A DNA stretch of 43,962 nt from DATGSL01 sp964645585 (GTDB taxonomy: Bacteria; Verrucomicrobiota; Verrucomicrobiia; Opitutales; T3Sed10-336): positions 1-43,962 of the forward strand of contig CAZYAN010000034.1 of assembly GCA_964645585.1 (NCBI GenBank). The letters are read 5' to 3'. Both the position numbers and the translations under genes were made by a program. The notes under the pieces are model-generated. The model made no database searches. It was not told the DNA's origin and worked only from the letters and a program-made list of their open reading frames with translations. Shown here one piece after another: positions 16,997-24,685 of this stretch (its first letter is position 1; the number at the start of each line of letters is the position of its first letter).

Positions 16997-17851
16997 TCAG
17001 CGATCCGCCCGCATTCGCGGGATCCAGGAGCGCACAAGGGCTTCGTGGTCGAAGGCCCAGTCGCGGGCGACATCCGCTGGATCGTCGTCCGACTCGTCGA
17101 TCTTCAGCATCAAGTCGAGAAGCTGCTCCTCCGTAAGCGTGTAATTAATGAAGAACCGCGTCACTTCGGGGAAATCGTTATCAAATCCTTTGCGCACGAT
17201 CGTCTTAAGCGCGTCGATCGGATACACCGCGCGCGGATCTTCCAAAATCTTCAAATCGAAGCGGGCGAACTTCCAGTGGGGCTTCCAGCCCGTGACGACG
17301 ATCGGTTCGTTTTTATCGATCGCGCTGGAAAGCGCGGCCGTCATCGCCGGCCCGCTCGACGCAAGCTGGGTGACGTTGAGATTATACTCTTCAATTGCCC
17401 GATTGGTGTTTCGATAAATTCCAGCCCCCGGGTCGATGCCGATTATTTTACCGTCGATCTCGTCCGCGATGTCGTTGATTTCGTCGATCCTCTCAATTTC
17501 GACATAACTGGGCACCACAAGGCCGGTCACACCGTAGCCAAAGATCGGACCAAGATCGATGAGCCGGTCGCCGTATTCTTCCCAATACGGCTCGTGCGTA
17601 TACGGCAGCCACGCATCGAGCATCGCGTCCTGATCGCCGCCCGCGACGGCGGCATAGATCGTGCCGGGATCCGCCTGCGTCAGCTCAACCTCGTAGTTGA
17701 GATACTCTTCGAGGACCGCTGTCGCGAGATGGGTCATCGCGATCCCATCAGCCCAGTTCGGATAGGCGATGCGAATGGTGTCTTGTGCGGGCGCGGTCGT
17801 GGTGATGGCCACAATCCCGAGCGCCAGCGTCCATTGGATCGTTTTTTTCAT
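16997..17851 (-). CDS. proX: Glycine betaine/proline ABC transporter substrate-binding protein
   Basis: Exported binding protein (284 aa). The signal peptide begins MKKTIQWTLALGIVAIT and ends near AQD. The mature protein shows the OpuAC/ProX fold: YPNWADG near the start, DAWLPYTHEPYWEEY, GIDPGAGIYRNTN, TGWKPHWKFARFDLKIL and the closing helix DPADVARDWAFDH. The Trp/Tyr residues in these blocks probably form the aromatic cage for quaternary ammonium ligands. ATG 17851 is used; the TTG at 17866 adds only a few residues. It is the third gene of proV-proW-proX, so the complete importer is present. A role in osmoprotection is inferred from the family. Confidence 0.93.
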   Translation of the reverse strand: MKKTIQWTLALGIVAITTTAPAQDTIRIAYPNWADGIAMTHLATAVLEEYLNYEVELTQADPGTIYAAVAGGDQDAMLDAWLPYTHEPYWEEYGDRLIDLGPIFGYGVTGLVVPSYVEIERIDEINDIADEIDGKIIGIDPGAGIYRNTNRAIEEYNLNVTQLASSGPAMTAALSSAIDKNEPIVVTGWKPHWKFARFDLKILEDPRAVYPIDALKTIVRKGFDNDFPEVTRFFINYTLTEEQLLDLMLKIDESDDDPADVARDWAFDHEALVRSWIPRMRADR

Positions 17852-17893
17852 AAAATGGATGCGCAAAGATTAACTAGTGAAGAGATGCCGCTT

Positions 17894-19438
17894 TCAGCCG
17901 AAACGCGCCCCCCCGAGTCGCTGTGTCATACGGTCGAGGGCGATTGCCAAGATAACAACGGCGACGCCGCTTTCAAAGCCCGCGTCAATTTTCAACTGCG
18001 TGATGCCGGCAAGCACCTCGGCGCCGAGGCCGCCCGCCCCGATCATGCCGCCGATCACCACCATCGAAAGCGCGAGCATGATGGTTTGGTTGAGTCCCGC
18101 CAGAATCGTCGGCATCGCAATCGGCAACTGAGCCTTGAAGAGCAGCTGCCGCGGCGTCGCCCCGAATGCCAGTCCGGCTTCGATCACCTCGCGCGGCACT
18201 TGGCGAATCCCCAGCGAGGTCAGCCGCACCGCCGGCGGCATCGCAAAAATCAGCGTCGCGATGGCACCGGGCACGCGACCGAGTCCAAAGAAAAGCACGG
18301 CTGGAATGAGATAAACGAAAGCCGGCATGGTCTGCATGATATCGAGCACCGGCCGAATGACTTGATTCGCGACACCAGATCGCGCTGTCCAGATGCCAAT
18401 CGGAACCCCGAGAAGCAGCGCGAAGAAAGTCGATCCCAGCACGAGCGCCAGCGTTTCCATCGTCGCTGTCCAATATCCCATCGAGACAATTAGCAAATAT
18501 CCAAGAGCCGCGAACACGGCCAGGCCCGCTCCTCCAGTCAAACCCGCGATGCCGCTCAGCAGAACAATCATCACGATCGCCGGATAAAGCCTGAGCGTTT
18601 CGGGATTGAGCGAAACGATCCATGCCCGAAGCTCCTTCCACTCGCCCGCCGTCGATTCGGAAATGTTCAGCGCTTCCGCGCTGGCAATGGAAGCATCGAG
18701 GTACGCCAGCGCTTCTTCGTAGGCTCGCCGATTGAGAAAGCTGAATCGTTTCTCCGCGGCCTCGATGCCATCCAGTCTTCGCGACAACCGCTCGCTTTGC
18801 TCGATACCGGCCAGCGAATGGTAATAGTCCCCGGTCTCCGCAAGCAAGACTTCGAGTTCATCGGTCATTTCGACCTCAACGCGATCCCCTTCGATGAGTT
18901 CACGGACATCCCCAAGGAGTTCGGCGGCCTCGTGAAATTCTCCTGGGTCCAAACGGCCGAGACGCCGCTCGATTCGTCCGAGATTGCGAATGAAAGCTCT
19001 GTCGTCCGGCGCGACCTTTTTCGCTTCTTCAAGAACCGTATGCACCCGGTCGTAATCCGACGGAGCGACCTCGCGCAGGTCCTCGCGATACGCTTCGAGA
19101 GCGTCCGCGAGCGCCGCTGCCTCGGACGCGGTCAGCTCCGATTCAAGCGTTTGATAACGCCAGGTTTCCAAGCCGCCGAAAACCGCCATCACCGCAATTC
19201 CCATCACCAGGCGGCGGCTCGGCGGCTTTTTTTTCATGAGCAGATACGCCACCAGTCCGGCGAGGAGCGTCGCGACAACAGCGGGATAAACCGGCGCGTG
19301 GTGGAGCAACAAAATCTGTTCGAGCGCGCGGATCACGGCATCCAGTCCCGAAGCGATTGTTTCGAGAAAAAAATCGAGGTTCTCCTTGATCCAATGCACC
19401 AAGGTTTCGAACCAACGGCCGACGGGCATTTTCCACAT
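17894..19438 (-). CDS. proW: Glycine betaine/proline ABC transporter permease with an inserted helical domain
   Basis: Inner-membrane permease (514 aa). The ATG at 19438 is preceded 11 nt upstream by AGGTGA and lies 7 nt after the proV stop. Residues 1-93 correspond to the ProW N-terminal region with two TM segments. Residues about 94-283 form an extra, charged, predicted helical segment with no counterpart in E. coli ProW. The core then resumes with TM helices and the permease signature (LGIRQVPREVIEAGLAFGATPRQLLFKAQLP, reported here as its EAA-type loop). The rest matches ProW closely: QTMPAFVYLIPAVLFFGLG and NQTIMLALSMVVI. The insertion explains the length compared with about 350 aa. Which side of the membrane it faces is uncertain. 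Confidence 0.92.
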   Translation of the reverse strand: MWKMPVGRWFETLVHWIKENLDFFLETIASGLDAVIRALEQILLLHHAPVYPAVVATLLAGLVAYLLMKKKPPSRRLVMGIAVMAVFGGLETWRYQTLESELTASEAAALADALEAYREDLREVAPSDYDRVHTVLEEAKKVAPDDRAFIRNLGRIERRLGRLDPGEFHEAAELLGDVRELIEGDRVEVEMTDELEVLLAETGDYYHSLAGIEQSERLSRRLDGIEAAEKRFSFLNRRAYEEALAYLDASIASAEALNISESTAGEWKELRAWIVSLNPETLRLYPAIVMIVLLSGIAGLTGGAGLAVFAALGYLLIVSMGYWTATMETLALVLGSTFFALLLGVPIGIWTARSGVANQVIRPVLDIMQTMPAFVYLIPAVLFFGLGRVPGAIATLIFAMPPAVRLTSLGIRQVPREVIEAGLAFGATPRQLLFKAQLPIAMPTILAGLNQTIMLALSMVVIGGMIGAGGLGAEVLAGITQLKIDAGFESGVAVVILAIALDRMTQRLGGARFG

Positions 19439-19445
19439 AATCAAT

Positions 19446-20651
19446 TCAGTCACCTGCAAGGCCGGCGAGCAGGGCCGAACGTGTAATAATTCCTTCCAAT
19501 CGACCCGCCGCGTTCACTACGGCGATCGGCAGCACCCGCTCGGCGGCCGTGCCCACCAGCTCGCTGATGGCCGTGCCCGGGTCGACTTGCGGCATGTCCT
19601 CCTGAAGCACTGGCTTCAATGTGTGCCGGTCGGTTGAATCCTGGTCCGCGGGAACTCTCTTCGCCTGTGTCACGAGATCGTCAATACGCACATAGCCGCG
19701 GAACTTCCGTTCTGAATCAACCACAATGCCAGTCGAGAGACCCATCTGGCGCAAGCGGCGGAGCGCGAGATGCGGCCCGTATTTTAAATAGAGCACGTCG
19801 GGCTTCCGCATGATTGTCCCGGCGGTAATGACGCGGGAGCGATCCACATTTTCCACGAACGACTGGACGTATTCATTTTTTGGATTTGTAAGAATCTCTT
19901 CAGGCGCTCCGATCTGCACGATTTCACCCGCGTTCATAATGGCGATGCGATCGCCGAGTTTCAGGGCTTCATCGAGATCGTGGGTGATAAACACAATCGT
20001 CCGGTGACGGCGCGCCTGGAGCTCGAGCAATTCGTCCTGAAGACCGGCGCGAATGAGCGGATCGAGAGCCGAAAACGCTTCGTCCATCAGCAAGATCTCC
20101 GGATCATTTGCCAACGCGCGGGCGAGGCCGACCCGTTGCTGCATCCCGCCGCTGAGCGTCTGCGTCATTGCCTCCGTGTATTCTGAAAGCCCCACCCCTT
20201 CGATCGCTTCCCGTGCCCGGCGATAACGCTCCTCCCGCGCAACTCCCTGGATCTCGAGACCGAACGCCACGTTTTCCAGAACGGTGCGGTGCGGCAGGAG
20301 TCCGAACTTCTGAAAAACCATCCCGAGCTTCTTACGACGGATTTCCCGAAGGCGATCCGGGGACGCCGCGACGATATCTTCCCCGCCGATTTTGACGCTG
20401 CCCGAGGTCGGTTCGATCAAACGGTTCAGACAGCGAACGAGGGTCGACTTGCCGCTGCCTGACAGACCCATGATGACGAAGATTTCCTCTGGAAAAATGT
20501 CGAATGCGGCCTTGTTGATGCCGACCGTGCATCCGGTCTTGCGCAGGACATCTTCTTTCGATGCGCCCTTCTGGACGATCGGCAGCGCGCGCTCACGTGC
20601 GCCGGGTCCAAAGATTTTGTAAAGATTCTGAACTTGGATAACTGGCTCCAT
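19446..20651 (-). CDS. proV: Glycine betaine/proline ABC transporter ATP-binding protein
   Basis: ATPase subunit (401 aa) of the ProVWX-type importer. Walker A is GLSGSGKST (62-70), the Q-loop lies in MVFQKFGLLPHRTV, the ABC signature is LSGGMQQR, Walker B is ILLMDEAFSALD and the switch His lies in FITHDLDEA. The C-terminal third (about 280-401) is a CBS-domain pair, which in OpuA-type systems senses ionic strength or nucleotides. The N-terminal extension with TGCTVGINKAAFDI is usual for ProV. It is the first gene of the operon. No clear promoter was found in the 226 bp upstream. Confidence 0.96.
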   Translation of the reverse strand: MEPVIQVQNLYKIFGPGARERALPIVQKGASKEDVLRKTGCTVGINKAAFDIFPEEIFVIMGLSGSGKSTLVRCLNRLIEPTSGSVKIGGEDIVAASPDRLREIRRKKLGMVFQKFGLLPHRTVLENVAFGLEIQGVAREERYRRAREAIEGVGLSEYTEAMTQTLSGGMQQRVGLARALANDPEILLMDEAFSALDPLIRAGLQDELLELQARRHRTIVFITHDLDEALKLGDRIAIMNAGEIVQIGAPEEILTNPKNEYVQSFVENVDRSRVITAGTIMRKPDVLYLKYGPHLALRRLRQMGLSTGIVVDSERKFRGYVRIDDLVTQAKRVPADQDSTDRHTLKPVLQEDMPQVDPGTAISELVGTAAERVLPIAVVNAAGRLEGIITRSALLAGLAGD

Positions 20652-20877
20652 GGGTACCGCGTTCGCGGTTCAAGTTCGACTCAGTCGGAGAGCAGTCGCG
20701 GCCGGTTCAGCCACACTCCCCAGCGCCCGTTCACCACCGGAACGGAAATCAGTGCTGACTAGAAAGCAAAGCTCGGTTGAACGCAACCGTTCACGGTTTC
20801 GAACAGCGAGCAACGTGGATTCCGAGGCGCGTAAAAGCTTTCGACTGCCGGTGTGAACGGGGGGGATCAGCGCCGGG

Positions 20878-21654
20878 TCAAGGCATCAGACGCGCCTCGC
20901 GAAGCAGCTGCTCTGATCGCTCCGGCGGCAGTTCCTCCAGTTTCTCACACAAGAGCGGCGCGGGGATCAGTTCGACGCGGCGGCCCTGGGCAAACGCCGC
21001 CGCATCCGCTGAGAATTCCCCGGTCGTAACAATCGCGCCATTGGGGATGCCGCCCATCTCGAGGAGGCGCTCAAAGGCTCGTACTTCTCCGACCTCAACA
21101 AGGCGGTTTCGGCAAAGGCAGCGCACCGCTCCCACCGGTTCCGTTTCACCCGCGGAATGCAGCCAGATATCAACGCCAAAGACGGTTTCGCGGGCAGTCG
21201 CCGGGCGAAATCCAATTTCCCGAAAATAACCGGCTGCGAGAGCAATCAACGCTTTCTCGTCGAGAGCCCGAATCCACGCGAGCGACCAGCGCGGCCGGGT
21301 TCCCAAACGAAACCGCCCCAATCGAGTCCCAAACAAGACAAAAGCGCGCCGCCGCCAGTCATTGGCCGCGGCTTTCTCCCCATCCCGAGACAGCGGTCCT
21401 GCCTTTACCGGCATCGATTCCGCATTCAAGGCAACGACGCCGGCGGCAAAAAATCCGACCGCGACGATCCAGCAGATGACCCCCGCCGGGATCGCCCAGG
21501 CCAGCGTGTCGCGCAGGTCTTCCAAAGGCGATTGCGAAACCAGAAAGTAATAGGTCCCAATGACCAGGGAACCCCCAACGGCCAAACGGACCCCCGAGCT
21601 GAAGAACATTCCGGAGCGCGGCGGATAATCCCTCGACTGTCCTTGAAAGACCAT
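20878..21654 (-). CDS. Membrane-anchored Mrr-like (restriction endonuclease type IV fold) protein, probably catalytically inactive
   Basis: A 258-aa protein with two N-terminal TM segments (around GVRLAVGGSLVIGTYYFL and AGVICWIVAVGFFAAGVVAL) and a C-terminal domain resembling Mrr_cat. That domain has AAGYFREIGF, FGVDIWL, a VEVGEVRAFERLLEMGG helix and GAIVTTGEFSADAAAFA. In active members the strand after the Asp carries QxK (VQCK type). Here it reads AVRCLCR, so both Gln and Lys appear replaced. It may bind rather than cut nucleic acid. The ATG at 21654 is chosen; a GTG at 21723 and an ATG at 21609 are alternatives. It lies between a HEAT-repeat gene and proV, all on the minus strand. Confidence 0.65.
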   Translation of the reverse strand: MVFQGQSRDYPPRSGMFFSSGVRLAVGGSLVIGTYYFLVSQSPLEDLRDTLAWAIPAGVICWIVAVGFFAAGVVALNAESMPVKAGPLSRDGEKAAANDWRRRAFVLFGTRLGRFRLGTRPRWSLAWIRALDEKALIALAAGYFREIGFRPATARETVFGVDIWLHSAGETEPVGAVRCLCRNRLVEVGEVRAFERLLEMGGIPNGAIVTTGEFSADAAAFAQGRRVELIPAPLLCEKLEELPPERSEQLLREARLMP

Positions 21655-21817
21655 CGCGAATTTTACGTGCTGACAACAGCGCGAATGCGGCCGGCGACGG
21701 GTTTTCCGCGCGGCCGATCTCACTCATGTCGACCGCGGGGAGTCTACGCGCGACCCGGTCGCGAACGCAATATTCGAGCCGGTCAAGAAAACGTAAAAAG
21801 ACCGCGAGGGAACGAGA

Positions 21818-22531
21818 TCACTGCCCCGCCGAAGCCAGCTGGATCGCCGAGGAAGCAGCCTGCACAACTTGCTTATCGGCAGAGATTTCTACAATCTCCT
21901 CAAGCGCATCGACCGCCTGATCCGTGCCGGCTCGCTGCAGCGCGATAATCGCCGCGATCCTCAGGTGAAGATCCTCCCCTTCGACTGCGCTGGCCTTCAG
22001 CGCTGGAACGATGGTCGTGTCGAAAAATTGAAGCGTTTCGGCGCTCGCGCCGGACTTGACGACATCCGCCAGCAGGTCACAGCCGGCGAGCCAGGTGAGC
22101 AGATCCTTTTCCTCTCGAATCATCTCGACCAGGATCCCGGTATCGATCGAACGCTGGCCGTGCAAATACCGGTACAAAGAGAGACGCACCTTGGGATCGG
22201 GTTCGTGACGGACAAATTCAAGGACCTCTCGCTGGCGGTGCTGCGCTTCCTCGTCGCTGACCAGCCCCCACGCGGCAAGCGTCCGGACCTGCGGGTCCGC
22301 GTTTGCCAGAAAAGCGACGAGGTAAGCGTGCTGCCCCTTGGGCGCCGGGGGCGCAGACGCACCGTCAATGTCATTGGGCGGAGGAGAACTGCCGGCTTCA
22401 CCCTTGGCGATTGCCACAGGCGGGATGTCTTCCGTCGATTCCTCGAGCGTGTATGCAAGATAGAGGGAACAGATTGCGGCCGATGAGATCGCTCCGGCCC
22501 CGACAAGTGCAATCACACGGATTCTACTCAT
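21818..22531 (-). CDS. HEAT-repeat protein with N-terminal signal anchor
   Basis: A 237-aa protein. The start MSRIRVIALVGAGAIS at 22531 gives an immediate TM or signal anchor. The in-frame ATG at 22627 would put 32 unrelated residues in front. After a Pro/Ser-rich linker (about 38-65), helical pairs follow with HEAT-like spacing: NADPQVRTLAAWGLVS, EPDPKVRLSLYRYLHG, EGEDLHLRIAAIIALQR and TDQAVDALEEIVEIS. It probably scaffolds protein interactions outside the cytoplasmic membrane. Function is unknown. Confidence 0.65.
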   Translation of the reverse strand: MSRIRVIALVGAGAISSAAICSLYLAYTLEESTEDIPPVAIAKGEAGSSPPPNDIDGASAPPAPKGQHAYLVAFLANADPQVRTLAAWGLVSDEEAQHRQREVLEFVRHEPDPKVRLSLYRYLHGQRSIDTGILVEMIREEKDLLTWLAGCDLLADVVKSGASAETLQFFDTTIVPALKASAVEGEDLHLRIAAIIALQRAGTDQAVDALEEIVEISADKQVVQAASSAIQLASAGQ

Positions 22532-22782
22532 AACGCCACAATTCTTCCCGGTCGACCCATGTTTACATTCTCCTTTTGCCAACAGCCGCTGCATTCGTCC
22601 ACCCGATGAGCGGGTGAAGTCAGACATTTAGCATCGAAAAATCGCCGTCAGCAAACAAAAAGGCAAGCGCTATAGCCAAACAACCGCCAGATCCGGCCGC
22701 CTGCGACTGCGATCGCGCCAAAAACCTTGAGTTTACCAGCATTCCGCTCGACGGTTTACAATCAGCTAATCAAAAGTTTCTG

Positions 22783-23664
22783 ATGTCTCCATTACGCCGA
22801 ATCGCCTTTGTCGTAAATCCGCACAAGCCCGGTGCCGCTGACCTCGCGAGTCACCTGATTCGCGTTTCGCAAGAAAGCGGCGCAACGGTGACGGTGACCG
22901 ACACATTTCCAGTCGCCGATGATTTTCTCGATGACGCCGATGCCTGCTGCGTGATCGGCGGCGATGGCACCCTGCTCAGCGTCGTGGTGCATTCCGTCCG
23001 CGCGCAAGTCCCGATCATCGGGGTCAATCGCGGCACCCTCGGGTTCTTGACTGTCTTTTCGCCGGACGAAGCGCGGGAAACTTTTCCTTCCCTGCTGAGC
23101 GGCTCGTTCGAAGTTTCCCATCGAAGCGTGCTTGAATGCAGCGCGGGGTCCGACTCGGGGCTCGCCTTGAACGATGTGGTGATCAAGGAAGCTTACTCGT
23201 CCCGGCTGATTTCGCTCGACGTCTTTGCCAACGATGAATGGGTCACCCAGTTTGGCTGCGACGGCCTGATCTTCGCGACACCGACGGGATCGACCGCTTA
23301 CAACCTTTCAGCGGGGGGGCCTATCAGCCATCCGAGCGCCCACGTTATCGCGATGACACCGATCTGCCCCCATACCCTCAGCAACCGGACGGTGATTTTC
23401 GACGAGAACGTTCGGCTGCGGGTTACCAATACGAAATCGGATCATCCGCTCGCGGTCGTCATGGACGGTCAGCGAAGTCTGACGCTCGGCTGCGGAGAAA
23501 GCTTGTCGATTTCGATGTCGCCGCGGAAACTCCCGCTCGTCCAGCCGATCAACTACGCGCACTTCTCGGTGCTGCGCACTAAACTGGGCTGGAACGGCCC
23601 CGAAACGCGCGCGCAAGGCGGTTCCTCCGGGGGGGGCGGCGAGAGCCGGGCGACGGAGACTTGA
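22783..23664 (+). CDS. nadK: NAD kinase
   Basis: ATP-dependent phosphorylation of NAD to NADP in the cytoplasm (293 aa). Diagnostic blocks are FVVNPHKPGA, GGDGT (59-63), NRGTLGFLT, ALNDVVI and ATPTGSTAYNLSAGGPI, the metal, NAD and substrate sites of the PpnK family. The last 20 or so residues are a Gly/Ser-rich tail outside the family core. The ATG at 22783 follows a possible TACAAT -10 (22757-22762). It probably ends at the hairpin at 23696-23738. Confidence 0.95.
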   Translation: MSPLRRIAFVVNPHKPGAADLASHLIRVSQESGATVTVTDTFPVADDFLDDADACCVIGGDGTLLSVVVHSVRAQVPIIGVNRGTLGFLTVFSPDEARETFPSLLSGSFEVSHRSVLECSAGSDSGLALNDVVIKEAYSSRLISLDVFANDEWVTQFGCDGLIFATPTGSTAYNLSAGGPISHPSAHVIAMTPICPHTLSNRTVIFDENVRLRVTNTKSDHPLAVVMDGQRSLTLGCGESLSISMSPRKLPLVQPINYAHFSVLRTKLGWNGPETRAQGGSSGGGGESRATET

Positions 23665-23695
23665 TTTTCTTCGCGCAACGCCTTTGTTTCATCCA

Positions 23696-23738
23696 CTGCG
23701 GGTGGCCGCAAATAAACTTGAAATCACCCGCGCGTTTT
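23696..23738 (+). terminator. Probable rho-independent terminator of nadK
   Basis: GCGGGTG (23696-23702) pairs with CACCCGC (23723-23729) across a 20-nt loop, followed shortly by six T (23733-23738). The loop is longer than usual. Confidence 0.5.
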
Positions 23739-23754
23739 TTCATTACCGATCTTT

Positions 23755-24501
23755 ATGCAGGAATACTACATCCGGAACCCGGATTCCGAGGAGAGCCGCG
23801 GACCGTTCACGGTCGAGCAGTTGCACTCCTTGGGGGAGACTGGGCACGTGACACTGGAGACCTACGTCTACAATGTCGAATCGGAGCAATGGGAAGTCCT
23901 TGAATCCAACGAAGAGTTGCGAGCCGCTGTTTTTCCGGAAAGAAAGCGCCTGACCGTAAAACCGAAAGCGGAATTTACGTCGCTCAACAGCACGGAGCAC
24001 GAGCTTCCGCCCATAACGGTTGACGACCTCCTCCTCGCGGCGGAAGGGAACACCGAGGAGACGAGGCACAAAAAGAAGGAGAACGTCTGGCGGGAAAAAG
24101 CGGCCGTCCTGGCTATGTATCTCGCCGGCACCGCGTTTGTTCTCAGCGCCGTCGGCCTCTTCCTCGCGCAGCGGGATCTGTTCTCGGATTTCGAGGCCGG
24201 CAAAGTTTTCACCCATCCGCTGATTCTCGTTGGACTTTTCGATCTCGGGCTCGCACTGATCCTCTTCCTGCAGACAACGGCCGTCTACCCGCTGATTCGG
24301 TTCCGCACGATGCTGGGCGCCGGCTTTGCCCTCTTCTTTTTCTGGGCCGTCGGCCACCCGCTGCTCGGCGTCGCCGCCGCTGTCGGATCCCTCGGTATCT
24401 ACGGCCTGACGCTCTTCCTGAACAAAGCGCCGTTTCTCACTTCCAGCGCGTTCGCCATTTTCGGTATGGGCGGCTTTATCTTCCTCGCGCTCGGAGTCTA
24501 A
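23755..24501 (+). CDS. GYF-like (DUF4339-type) domain membrane protein
   Basis: A 248-aa protein. Residues 1-55 (MQEYYIRNPDSEESRGPFT, then QLHSLGETGHVTLETYVYN and QWEVLES) match the GYF_2/DUF4339 pattern of an aromatic-rich start, a GPF motif and a W in the last strand. A charged linker with a KKKEN segment leads to four or five TM helices filling residues about 115-248. The N-terminal domain would be cytoplasmic and probably binds peptides or proteins. No specific role is known. It is set apart from nadK by a terminator, and 184 nt separate it from the PpiD-like gene. Confidence 0.7.
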   Translation: MQEYYIRNPDSEESRGPFTVEQLHSLGETGHVTLETYVYNVESEQWEVLESNEELRAAVFPERKRLTVKPKAEFTSLNSTEHELPPITVDDLLLAAEGNTEETRHKKKENVWREKAAVLAMYLAGTAFVLSAVGLFLAQRDLFSDFEAGKVFTHPLILVGLFDLGLALILFLQTTAVYPLIRFRTMLGAGFALFFFWAVGHPLLGVAAAVGSLGIYGLTLFLNKAPFLTSSAFAIFGMGGFIFLALGV

Positions 24502-24633
24502 ATCAGCTCATCACTTCGATTCCTGTTCGAGCCGGAGCGACAAACGGACGCCGCTAAATAACTCCCCTTTTGTCTTTTTCACACGTCCGCGGAATTCCGG
24601 CATACGAGCCCTGTTTCTGATAATTCGTCTACC

Positions 24634-24661
24634 TTGACAGGGGAAACAATCGCCCTAGGTT
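24634..24661 (+). promoter_or_regulatory. Putative promoter of the PpiD/SurA-like gene
   Basis: A perfect TTGACA (24634-24639) lies 16 bp before TAGGTT (24656-24661), a weak -10. Predicted start of transcription is about 24668, giving a leader of roughly 18 nt. Confidence 0.4.
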
Positions 24662-24685
24662 CCTTCCTTTCGATACGCGCTATCC

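Noticed and set aside
20652..20877. Possible tRNA (GTTC-A-AGTTCGACTC string) upstream of proV
   Set aside because: No acceptor stem, anticodon arm or CCA-compatible end could be built around the string.
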